From: an uncultured Clostridia bacterium
GTDB taxonomy: Bacteria > Bacillota > Clostridia > Christensenellales > Borkfalkiaceae
NCBI GenBank assembly: GCA_947177825.1
Contig: CAMWWA010000026.1
Coordinates: 1-11,316 of the forward strand
Length of the DNA stretch: 11,316 bases
Direction: 5' to 3'
In this document: positions 1-5,499 of the stretch, piece by piece
How positions within the stretch are numbered: the first letter of the stretch is position 1
Layout of the letters: each line of letters begins with the position of its first letter
Made by a program: the position numbers and the translations under genes
The notes under the pieces: generated by a model
The model's input: only the letters and a program-made list of their open reading frames with translations
Databases searched by the model: none
Told to the model about the DNA's origin: nothing

Positions 1-74
1 TTTTTTTATACGCCTAACAGGGCATCAGATCTTCTTGTGGGGCTCGGGGGTTGGGAGTTTTTTATACTCAACAG
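1..74. other. Possible degraded Illumina/Nextera adapter read-through at the contig end
   Basis: This stretch holds no gene and is unlike the rest of the window. In order it reads a poly-T run, a P7-like piece (window GGCATCAGAT against adapter GGCATACGAGAT), a Read-2-like piece (window TTGTGGGGCTCGG against CGTGGGCTCGG), and a mosaic-end-like piece with TATA followed by CAACAG (adapter TATAAGAGACAG). The order is that of a Nextera P7 adapter, and the poly-T edge mirrors the poly-A that follows adapter read-through. Indels and mismatches are many and the 8-base index is not preserved, so this is inference. If correct, genomic sequence starts near base 75. The alternative is real AT/G-rich intergenic DNA. 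Confidence 0.4.
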
Positions 75-88
75 TCGCTATATGGCGG

Positions 89-132
89 GGGCTGCGCGCG
101 AAAAATCCGCGCTCCGCCCGAGCTGTTTTTTT
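89..132 (+). terminator. GC-rich hairpin with following T-run, possible terminator
   Basis: An imperfect stem pairs bases 89-100 with 108-119: GCGCG at 96-100 pairs with CGCGC at 108-112, with further G-C pairs outside two mismatches, around an AAAAATC loop. Six bases later comes a run of seven T (126-132). It could end plus-strand transcription entering from the left, facing the minus-strand gene that stops at 141. On the minus strand no T-run follows the hairpin, so termination of that gene here is unsupported. The gap between stem and T-run weakens the call. Confidence 0.4.
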
Positions 133-140
133 ACGGTACT

Positions 141-689
141 TTATCCTATGCTGATATGCGCAAGCGTTTCGATTATTAAACGCGCCAGCATTTTTATATC
201 CTTTTCGGTCACCTCTTCGGGGTGATTTTCGGAAAGGATGTCGGCAATCTTTTTCGCGCCGTCACCCGTCACGTCGCGCTCGATTGCCTGCGCTATGCGC
301 GCGGCTGTGCTCTCCGTCTGCTCGTCGGGAACGTAGCCCTCAATCAGCGTTGCAATCACGCTTTCGGTCGCGCTCACGCTCTTTTTGCCGCGCATAAACT
401 GTTCGTACCAGACGTAAATCACGGTGGAAAGCGCGCCCACGGAAAAGCCGTGCTCTATCACCTCCACGTAGTTGTCGGCAACGAATTTAAAGCTTAAATG
501 CAGCAGCGCCGCATAGCCCGCGTACAGCAGACTTCCCACTATAAAGGGAAGAAAGGTAAGCGCCTGCTTACGGCGTTTTTTAAAGAGCGTGACTTTTGCA
601 ATCTGCACCAGAATACAGGTTGCCGTGGCAAGCGCAATCACGTCCAGACCGTAAAAAGTAAAGGTGTCTATAACTTGAATTATGGTCAA
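141..689 (-). CDS. Hypothetical three-segment membrane protein with soluble C-terminal domain
   Basis: The 182-residue product is not recognised. Three hydrophobic segments are visible at about residues 15-36, 44-70 and 79-97. The first two are separated by a basic loop (KKRRK near 37-41), which should be cytoplasmic. Residues 100-182 form a soluble, mostly helical, acidic/polar tail. The arrangement recalls small holin-like or sensor-less membrane proteins, but no family motif supports a function. The start is TTG at 689-687: an AAGGAG ribosome binding site (complement of 696-701) lies 6 bases upstream, and no other upstream start is better placed. A weak -10 (TATAAG, complement of 731-736) with a poor -35 may drive it. 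It is divergent from trmB and appears monocistronic within the window. The reading frame is intact. Confidence 0.7.
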   Translation of the reverse strand: MTIIQVIDTFTFYGLDVIALATATCILVQIAKVTLFKKRRKQALTFLPFIVGSLLYAGYAALLHLSFKFVADNYVEVIEHGFSVGALSTVIYVWYEQFMRGKKSVSATESVIATLIEGYVPDEQTESTAARIAQAIERDVTGDGAKKIADILSENHPEEVTEKDIKMLARLIIETLAHISIG

Positions 690-804
690 AATTTTCTCCT
701 TTTCAAAATTATTTTCACCCGACTTATATACTTATAACTTTGCGCGCGCGGAATAAAACGCGGCTAGTCGAAATAAAAATAAAATTAACCCGTGCGCATT
801 TCAC

Positions 805-834
805 TTGCAACGCGTGGGCGGTATGTGATAAAAT
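805..834 (+). promoter_or_regulatory. Sigma-A type promoter of trmB, predicted leaderless
   Basis: The -35 TTGCAA (805-810) and -10 TAAAAT (829-834) are separated by 18 bases, with an extended -10 TGA directly before the -10. Only 7 bases separate the -10 from the trmB ATG at 842, so transcription should begin at or next to the A of the start codon. Confidence 0.6.
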
Positions 835-841
835 TCCGCTT

Positions 842-1510
842 ATGAGAATGCACAGAAAATCACATTTGGATGAAAGACTTTCGGCCTGCGGCGATATTCT
901 TACCGTTGCCGATTTAACCGACAAGAATATGAAGCACGCCGCCGCGGAGAGGGAGGAGCTTGACTTTTTAAAACTGTTCGGAAACGCCAATCCCGTCCGT
1001 CTGGAAATTGGCTGCGGCAAGGGCAAATTCGTATGCGAGCTCGCCGCGCGCCACCCTCAAATCAACTTCGTTGCGGTCGAAAAAATTTCCAACGTTTTAA
1101 TCGAGGCGGTGGAAAGAGCGAAGGCGGAAAACCTTAAAAACGTTCACTTTATAAACAGCGCCGCCGAGGTGCTGCCGCGCTACATAAAGGAGGGGACGGT
1201 GGATAAAATTTACCTCAATTTTTCCAACCCTCTGCCCAAGCTGGGCTACGCAAAACAGCGCCTCACCCATCCGCGTTTTTTGAATATGTACAGAACGCTT
1301 TTGAAAGATGGCGGCGAAATCGTGCAGAAGACGGACGACGGCGATTTTTACCGCTTTTCGCTGGAAAGCTTTACGGAGTGCGGATATGAAATTTTGGAAA
1401 AGTGCGAGGATTTAGCCTCGCTTGCCGACACCGAAAATATAGTAACCGAACACGAAAAACGCTTTTCGGATATGGGCAAAAATATTTACAGGATAATTGC
1501 AAAAAGTTAA
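842..1510 (+). CDS. trmB: tRNA (guanine(46)-N7)-methyltransferase TrmB
   Basis: TrmB transfers a methyl group from S-adenosylmethionine to N7 of G46 in the tRNA variable loop, in the cytoplasm. The 222-residue product has the usual family length. The SAM-binding motif LEIGCGKGKF is at 54-63, with the acidic end of strand 2 at AVEK 78-81. The family substrate motif appears as NFSNPLPK (126-133), followed by AKQRLTHPRF and KTDD (163-166), and the usual C-terminal TEHEKRF...G..IYRI closes the protein. Most relatives read DPWPK where this one has NPLPK, a change at a residue considered functionally important. The ATG at 842 is chosen over an in-frame TTG at 740 because the promoter -10 lies at 829-834 and the longer form adds no family sequence. 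No Shine-Dalgarno sequence is present. The stop codon directly abuts the next start, so the two genes are co-transcribed. Confidence 0.88.
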   Translation: MRMHRKSHLDERLSACGDILTVADLTDKNMKHAAAEREELDFLKLFGNANPVRLEIGCGKGKFVCELAARHPQINFVAVEKISNVLIEAVERAKAENLKNVHFINSAAEVLPRYIKEGTVDKIYLNFSNPLPKLGYAKQRLTHPRFLNMYRTLLKDGGEIVQKTDDGDFYRFSLESFTECGYEILEKCEDLASLADTENIVTEHEKRFSDMGKNIYRIIAKS

Positions 1511-2323
1511 ATGGAACCGCTATATATCGCGTTGATTTGCGGCGGATGCGTGCTTTTTATACTGCTTATCGCCGCGTTCGTGCTCTTTTCGAACAACTGC
1601 ATAACACGTTCCGACTACGTTATAGAAAGTGCGGAAGCGCCCGAAAAGAGCGTGAAAATCGTGCACCTTTCCGACCTGCACGGCAAGCGTTTCGGCAAGG
1701 GCAATAAGCGGCTGGTTGCGCGCGTAAAGGCGTGCAATCCCGATTTTATAGCAATCACGGGCGATATCATTCACAAGTACCGCGAACGCGATATTCAGGC
1801 GGCTGTGGAGGTCTGCGAAAAGCTTAGCAAGATTGCGCCCGTGTACTACGTAAGCGGCAACCACGAAATGCGCAGCACGCGCTACCGCACCTTTTCCAAA
1901 CGGCTTAAGGAGGCTGGCGCAACCGTGCTGGACGACGAGAGCGTTAGCGCGTTCGGCGTCAGGATAACGGGGGTAAACTGCGCGCATATAAAGGGCGGCA
2001 AATTCTATAATCTGAACGGCGGCGAAGGGTTTAATATTCTGCTTGCCCACCTGCCGCAGTATATCGACAAGTACGCTATGGCAGGCTACGGCTTAACGCT
2101 CTGCGGTCACGCGCACGGCGGACAGTGGCGGCTGCCGTTTACGGGCATAGGCTTCTATTCGCCGGGGCAGGGGCTCTTCCCCAAATACACCTCGGGAGTG
2201 CATCAGTGCGGCAATATGCGGCAGGTAATTTCGCGCGGACTGGGCAATTCGCAGTGCCCCTTGCGTCTTTTCAACCGCCCCGAAATCGTTACGGTCACTC
2301 TGCACCGTTCCGAAAACAACTGA
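1511..2323 (+). CDS. Membrane-anchored YkuE-like metallophosphoesterase
   Basis: This 270-residue calcineurin-like phosphoesterase has one N-terminal membrane segment (about 5-27), which should hold the catalytic domain outside or at the membrane face. All metal-site motifs of the superfamily are present: SDLHG (D55, H57), TGD (D85), GNHE (N117, H118), AHLP (H180) and CGHAHGGQ (H200, H202). The YkuE-typical end SPGQGLFPKYTSG...SRGLGNS...FNRPEI is also clear. Family members are two-metal phosphoesterases or pyrophosphatases, some acting on lipid-linked or UDP-sugar lipid substrates; the substrate here is unknown. Its ATG immediately follows the trmB stop codon with no spacer and no well-placed Shine-Dalgarno (the nearest AGGA is 17 bases upstream), so translation probably depends on coupling to trmB. 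A strong terminator follows. Confidence 0.87.
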   Translation: MEPLYIALICGGCVLFILLIAAFVLFSNNCITRSDYVIESAEAPEKSVKIVHLSDLHGKRFGKGNKRLVARVKACNPDFIAITGDIIHKYRERDIQAAVEVCEKLSKIAPVYYVSGNHEMRSTRYRTFSKRLKEAGATVLDDESVSAFGVRITGVNCAHIKGGKFYNLNGGEGFNILLAHLPQYIDKYAMAGYGLTLCGHAHGGQWRLPFTGIGFYSPGQGLFPKYTSGVHQCGNMRQVISRGLGNSQCPLRLFNRPEIVTVTLHRSENN

Positions 2324-2346
2324 AAATTTCAATCAAAATAAAAAGC

Positions 2347-2384
2347 GACCGCGCAACGGATAAGTTGCGCGGTCTTTCGTTTTT
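2347..2384. terminator. Bidirectional rho-independent terminator between convergent genes
   Basis: A perfect 11-base-pair stem (GACCGCGCAAC at 2347-2357 with GTTGCGCGGTC at 2364-2374) encloses a 6-base loop. On the plus strand it is followed by TTTCGTTTTT and serves the trmB-phosphoesterase operon. On the minus strand the same stem is followed by GCTTTTTATTTT and serves the transcarbamoylase-like gene. Confidence 0.92.
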
Positions 2385-2395
2385 AATATTGTTTT

Positions 2396-3334
2396 TTATT
2401 TGATAAGCAATGCAAGCAGCGCTTTAATGGCGTGCAGCTTGTTTTCCGACTGCTCGTAAACTATGCTCTGTTTTCCGTCGATGACCTCGGGCGCAACCTC
2501 TATGCCGCGGCGTGCGGGCAGGGGGTGCATAAATATAGCCGTTCCTGCGGCAACCGCCATAATGCGGTTGTTCACCTTGTAGGGGGCAAGCGCCGTCGCC
2601 TCCTCCTCGGAAAGCTGCGAATGGTAGTGGTAGCTGTCGGTATAAACGACGTCCGCGTTCTTCGCGGCAAACAGGGGGTCGTCGGTTACGGTAATGCTTC
2701 CGTACTGTTCCGCCCTTTCAACGTGTTCGGTCTTAACGGTAAAGGATTCGGGCGTTGCAACTGCAACCTCCATACCGCACTTTACCGCGCCCATCAGAAG
2801 GGAAGCCGCAACGTTGGTGCCCTTGCCGATATACGCAAGCTTAACGCCTTCCAGCTTCTTCTTGTGTTCCCAAATGGTGTACAAATCGCTGAGCGCCTGC
2901 ATGGGCACGAAATCGCTGTTGGTGGAGTTTATTACGGGTATGGGCGAAACCTCGGCAAAGCTTTCAAGCTCGTTCTGGGCAATGCCGCGCGTAATCAGCG
3001 CGCCCACGCCGTAGCGCGAAATTACGTTTACGACGTCTTTAATGTTTTCGCCTGCGCGCATATCGTTTTCGCTGTAAGGCAGGTTTACGCTGTCGCCGCC
3101 AAGCTGCTTAATACCTATTTCCAGCGCGGAGCGCGTTCTAAGCGACGAATCGTTGAAGAGAAGCGCTATAGTCACGCCGCGCAAAATTGCGGTGTTCTCG
3201 TGCGCCGCAAACTTCGCCTTCATCTGGCGCGTGGCGTACAGCAGCTCGAACAATTCCTCGGTGGAGTAATCGGCAAGCTTGGTCATGTGTTTCTGGGTTA
3301 CCGAATAACTCGGGGAGTATCTGTTTATATCCAT
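2396..3334 (-). CDS. Divergent ornithine/aspartate transcarbamoylase-family protein, substrate unknown
   Basis: The 312-residue product spans both domains of the carbamoyltransferase fold and aligns best with ornithine carbamoyltransferase (ArgF). The carbamoyl-phosphate loop is SLRTR (64-68; ArgF has STRTR, while acetyl- and succinylornithine enzymes have SMRTR/SLRTR). The strand Arg is kept at R116. Three hallmarks differ. FHPCQ, whose His contacts the carbamoyl oxygen, reads FVPMQ (142-146). The ornithine-binding SMG loop after YTD is replaced by SYHYHSQ (234-240). The HCLP motif reads HPLP (270-273), as in aspartate transcarbamoylase. The C-terminal RRG..V..EVIDG..S.V..Q.EN.LHA.KALLALL is ArgF-like. 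The start has an AAGGA site 7 bases upstream. No other arginine or pyrimidine gene is near; queH lies upstream on the same strand. It may act on another amine, be inactive, or have a regulatory role. Confidence 0.8.
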   Translation of the reverse strand: MDINRYSPSYSVTQKHMTKLADYSTEELFELLYATRQMKAKFAAHENTAILRGVTIALLFNDSSLRTRSALEIGIKQLGGDSVNLPYSENDMRAGENIKDVVNVISRYGVGALITRGIAQNELESFAEVSPIPVINSTNSDFVPMQALSDLYTIWEHKKKLEGVKLAYIGKGTNVAASLLMGAVKCGMEVAVATPESFTVKTEHVERAEQYGSITVTDDPLFAAKNADVVYTDSYHYHSQLSEEEATALAPYKVNNRIMAVAAGTAIFMHPLPARRGIEVAPEVIDGKQSIVYEQSENKLHAIKALLALLIK

Positions 3335-3346
3335 AAGCTTTTCCTT

Positions 3347-3360
3347 TTTATGCGCATAAA
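3347..3360. promoter_or_regulatory. 14-base perfect palindrome in the transcarbamoylase-like gene leader, possible operator
   Basis: TTTATGCGCATAAA is a perfect inverted repeat lying between the predicted -10 (3370-3375, minus strand) and the ribosome binding site of the transcarbamoylase-like gene, at about +3 to +16 of the predicted transcript. That is a typical repressor operator position. It loosely resembles an arginine-repressor half-site, but the match is not good enough to name a regulator. Confidence 0.35.
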
Positions 3361-3369
3361 GTCATAAAT

Positions 3370-3398
3370 AGTTTAACACTCTTTAAAATTTTTATCAA
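3370..3398 (-). promoter_or_regulatory. Predicted promoter of the transcarbamoylase-like gene
   Basis: On the minus strand TTGATA (complement of 3393-3398) and TAAACT (complement of 3370-3375) are 17 bases apart, with an extended -10 TGT. The -35 overlaps the queH stop codon. The predicted transcript start near 3363 leaves a leader of about 30 bases carrying the AAGGA ribosome binding site. The gene may also be read through from queH, since no terminator lies in the 60-base gap. Confidence 0.5.
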
Positions 3399-3991
3399 GT
3401 GTTTGGCAGGGAGAATACGCAGCCGCAATAATTTTGGCGGTACAAAGAGTGCTCGCCGCTCAGCTGCAGACTCCTCAAATATCCGTCCGCCTTTTTAAAA
3501 TCATTGGGCAGCCACTTAACGCCGTACTTTTCCGCAAGTTCGTATCCTATTTGATTTATAAGCTTGGCGTTCTTCAACGGGCTTAAAGTAAGAGTGGTTG
3601 CAAAGTAATCGTATCCGCCTTTCTTTGCCTCGGTTGCCGTCCGTTCGAGGCGGAGCTTAAAACACGCCGCGCACCGTTCGCCGCCCTCGGGGCAGTCTTC
3701 CAGACCTTTCACCGCGGAATAGTATGCCGCAATGTCGTGTTCGCAGTCGCGTATATCCGCCCAGCCCGTTTCGTTTATAAAGCGGATAAGCTCGGCTTTG
3801 CGCTTTAAATATTCCCCGTCCTCGATGTTGGGATTATAAAAAAACGCCGTCACGCCGAAGTGCGGGTGCAGCCTTTCCAGGCAGGCGGAGGAGCAGGGCG
3901 CGCAGCAGGCGTGCAGCAAAAGGCGCGGCTTTGCGCCGTCAAGCTCCGCAATAATTTTCTTCATTTCGGCGTCGTAATTTTTCGCGTTCAT
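3395..3991 (-). CDS. queH: Epoxyqueuosine reductase QueH
   Basis: QueH carries out the last step of queuosine synthesis, reducing epoxyqueuosine to queuosine in the anticodon wobble position of GUN tRNAs. It is an iron-sulfur enzyme unrelated to QueG. The 198-residue product shows the family core: LLLHACCAPCSS (25-35, with C29, C30 and C33), FYNPNI (51-56), CAACF..RL (C107, C110), TTLTLSPLKN (132-141), NDFKKADGY (163-171) and the C-terminal YRQNYCGC (C189, C191). All expected cysteines are present. The ATG at 3991 is preferred over upstream in-frame starts as far as 4165, because the promoter -10 lies at 3998-4003 and the extra N-terminus is not family sequence. No Shine-Dalgarno sequence exists and the predicted mRNA begins at the start codon, which also rules out a preQ1 riboswitch in its leader. 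It is divergent from the ABC gene. Confidence 0.92.
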   Translation of the reverse strand: MNAKNYDAEMKKIIAELDGAKPRLLLHACCAPCSSACLERLHPHFGVTAFFYNPNIEDGEYLKRKAELIRFINETGWADIRDCEHDIAAYYSAVKGLEDCPEGGERCAACFKLRLERTATEAKKGGYDYFATTLTLSPLKNAKLINQIGYELAEKYGVKWLPNDFKKADGYLRSLQLSGEHSLYRQNYCGCVFSLPNT

Positions 3992-3997
3992 AATTAT

Positions 3998-4026
3998 ATT
4001 GTACCGCACCGCGCCCCTCTTTGCAA
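3998..4026 (-). promoter_or_regulatory. Promoter of queH, predicted leaderless
   Basis: On the minus strand -35 TTGCAA (4021-4026) and -10 TACAAT (complement of 3998-4003) are separated by an optimal 17 bases. The -10 ends 6 bases before the A of the queH ATG, placing the transcript start on the start codon. Confidence 0.65.
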
Positions 4027-4109
4027 CAATTTGACCGCACGCGAAAGGCGGCTTTGTGCGCGCCGTCAAAAATTTTACGATTTTTTTTGATAAAACAAGC
4101 GCGTAGTGG

Positions 4110-4138
4110 TTGGTAAAAATTTGCTTTTGTGGTATGAT
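4110..4138 (+). promoter_or_regulatory. Promoter of the ABC-ATPase gene
   Basis: TTGGTA (4110-4115) and TATGAT (4133-4138) are 17 bases apart, with an extended -10 TGG. The expected start near 4145 gives a leader of about 14 bases that just includes the AGGAG site. Confidence 0.65.
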
Positions 4139-4158
4139 TGTCAGTAGGAGAGCAAACA

Positions 4159-5382
4159 ATGGCAAATTTACAGCTTAAATCGGTCAGCAAAATATATCCT
4201 TCGGGCGCGCTCGCGCTCTACAAGGTCAACTTAGAACTCAAGAGCGGCGAATTCGTCGCGGTGGTCGGCGGCGAAAAGAGCGGCAAGACTACGCTTTTAA
4301 GATTGGTCGCGGGGCTTGACGAAACCACCGAGGGACAGATTATAGTGGGCGACAAGGACGTCACGCAGGAAAGCTCGCGCGACAGGGACGTCGCAATGAT
4401 ATTCCAGGGCAACACGCTCTATCCCTCGCTCAATATTTTCGAAAATATGGCGTACGGCCTCAGGATAAGAAAGGCGAGCAGCACGGTCATAGAACAGCGC
4501 GTCAAGGCGGCGGCTGAAATTCTGGGACTCACCGACGTGCTCTACCGCAAGCCCAAAGTTCTCACCACCGAGCAGAAGCAGAAGGCGGCGTTCGGCAGGG
4601 CGATAGTAAGGGAGCCCAAGCTCTATCTTCTGGACGACCCCATTTCGGGCATATCCCCCGACGTCAGGGAAAGGCTGCGCTCCGTGCTCATAAATTTGCA
4701 GGTCAGAATGAACGGCACTTTCGTGTACGCAAGCAAGAACGTCAACGAAGCGCTGACTATGGCTACGCGTATGATAGTCCTGCGCGAAGGATTTTTACAG
4801 CAGGTGGACACGCCCGCAAACCTTTACGACTATCCCGCAAGCGCGTACGTTGCTTTTACTATCGGTTCGCCCACGGTAAACTTCGTCAACGGCGCGACTG
4901 TGGAAAAGGACGATAGCGGCGTGTACGCGGTCAGCGGCGGCGTGCGTTTCAAGCTTGCCGAAAACATCGTTAAGCGCTTTGCTTCCCTCGGCGAGTACGC
5001 AGGTACGGGCAAGAAGATTATTCTTGGTATCCGCCCCGAGGATATGACGGTAGGCGCGGACGGCTTTATAAAGGCTAAGGTTGCCGCCGCGGAAGAGATT
5101 GCGGGAGCGACTTACGCCGACTGCGAGTGCGAAGGCGGAAAGCTTTCGTTCGTCGTCAGGGCGGAAGGCGTTGAAAAGGGTGCCGAGGTTAATCTGTGCG
5201 CAGATATGACCAGGGCGTTCGTGTTTGACGCGGAAACCAGACTCACCCTTTTGGAAAGGGACGAAGGCTATCACAAGACGGACTTTTCGGACGCGGATTT
5301 CGTACCCCTCGGTTACGCCGAGGAAGAGGCGCTGAAGAAAAAGTTCAGCCTTCCCAAAAAGGAAGAAAAGAAAAAAAGATAA
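4159..5382 (+). CDS. MalK/UgpC-like ABC ATPase with eroded catalytic motifs (possible pseudo-ATPase)
   Basis: The 407-residue protein has the layout of sugar-importer ATPases: a nucleotide-binding domain (1-235) and a MalK-type regulatory/TOBE region (about 236-375, with IRPEDM and FDAETRLTLL). Several motifs are kept: an aromatic residue in the A-loop region (Y13), Walker A GGEKSGKTT (37-45), the Q-loop glutamine (Q83) and the Walker B aspartate (D159). Others are changed. Signature LSGGQ is LTTEQ (135-139), the catalytic Glu is Asp (D160), the D-loop SNLD is SGIS (163-166), and the H-loop His is Lys (K193 in ASKN). It may bind ATP, but normal hydrolysis in a dimer looks unlikely. The tail 376-407 is highly charged and lysine-rich. 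The ATG at 4159 has TAGGAG 8 bases upstream; the in-frame TTG at 4138 contains that site and is rejected. No permease or binding-protein gene is adjacent. The frame is intact, so it is not a decaying pseudogene. Confidence 0.85.
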   Translation: MANLQLKSVSKIYPSGALALYKVNLELKSGEFVAVVGGEKSGKTTLLRLVAGLDETTEGQIIVGDKDVTQESSRDRDVAMIFQGNTLYPSLNIFENMAYGLRIRKASSTVIEQRVKAAAEILGLTDVLYRKPKVLTTEQKQKAAFGRAIVREPKLYLLDDPISGISPDVRERLRSVLINLQVRMNGTFVYASKNVNEALTMATRMIVLREGFLQQVDTPANLYDYPASAYVAFTIGSPTVNFVNGATVEKDDSGVYAVSGGVRFKLAENIVKRFASLGEYAGTGKKIILGIRPEDMTVGADGFIKAKVAAAEEIAGATYADCECEGGKLSFVVRAEGVEKGAEVNLCADMTRAFVFDAETRLTLLERDEGYHKTDFSDADFVPLGYAEEEALKKKFSLPKKEEKKKR

Positions 5383-5397
5383 CTTAAAATTTTGATT

Positions 5398-5430
5398 GCG
5401 CCGCCGATAAGTTCGGCGGTGTAATTATTA
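5398..5430 (+). terminator. Likely terminator after the ABC-ATPase gene
   Basis: A 9-base-pair stem (CGCCGCCGA at 5399-5407 with TCGGCGGTG at 5413-5421, one G-T pair) with a 5-base loop is followed by an imperfect T/A-rich tract (TAATTATTA). The T-tract is poor, so some read-through into the next gene is possible. The rest of the gap to 5499 holds a TATAAA (about 5436-5441) with no good -35 and a small CGGC/GCCG hairpin near 5469-5484. I recognise no riboswitch. Confidence 0.6.
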
Positions 5431-5499
5431 AAGGTATAAAAACACCCGCTTAAGGCAATAACAGTACTACGGCTTTAAACGCCGCATATAAGGTGCCCA

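Noticed and set aside
42..123. GCTCGGG (42-48) pairs with CCCGAGC (117-123) just before a T-run, suggesting a structured ncRNA with terminator.
   Set aside because: The left arm lies inside the adapter-like segment, no known RNA family signature is seen, and 7 complementary bases at this distance are weak evidence.
740..841. N-terminal extension of TrmB from a TTG at 740.
   Set aside because: It contains the promoter at 805-834, adds non-family sequence and has no ribosome binding site.
1520..2050. Minus-strand 176-codon open frame opposite the phosphoesterase.
   Set aside because: Antisense shadow of a gene with clear catalytic motifs.
2432..3367. Long plus-strand open frame (311 codons) opposite the transcarbamoylase-like gene.
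   Set aside because: Shadow of the minus-strand gene: no family resemblance, biased His/Val/Arg composition, no ribosome binding site.
3992..4165. N-terminal extension of QueH up to 4165.
   Set aside because: The extension spans the queH promoter and the divergent ABC promoter, and QueH proteins begin shortly before the LLLHxCCAPCS motif.
4159..5382. Pseudogene call for the ABC ATPase.
   Set aside because: The frame is intact over the full family length with promoter, ribosome binding site and a conserved C-terminal domain; only catalytic motifs are changed.
5383..5499. A metal riboswitch (yybP-ykoY-like) before the exporter-like gene.
   Set aside because: The region shows only a terminator-like hairpin and a small second hairpin; no conserved riboswitch core was recognised.
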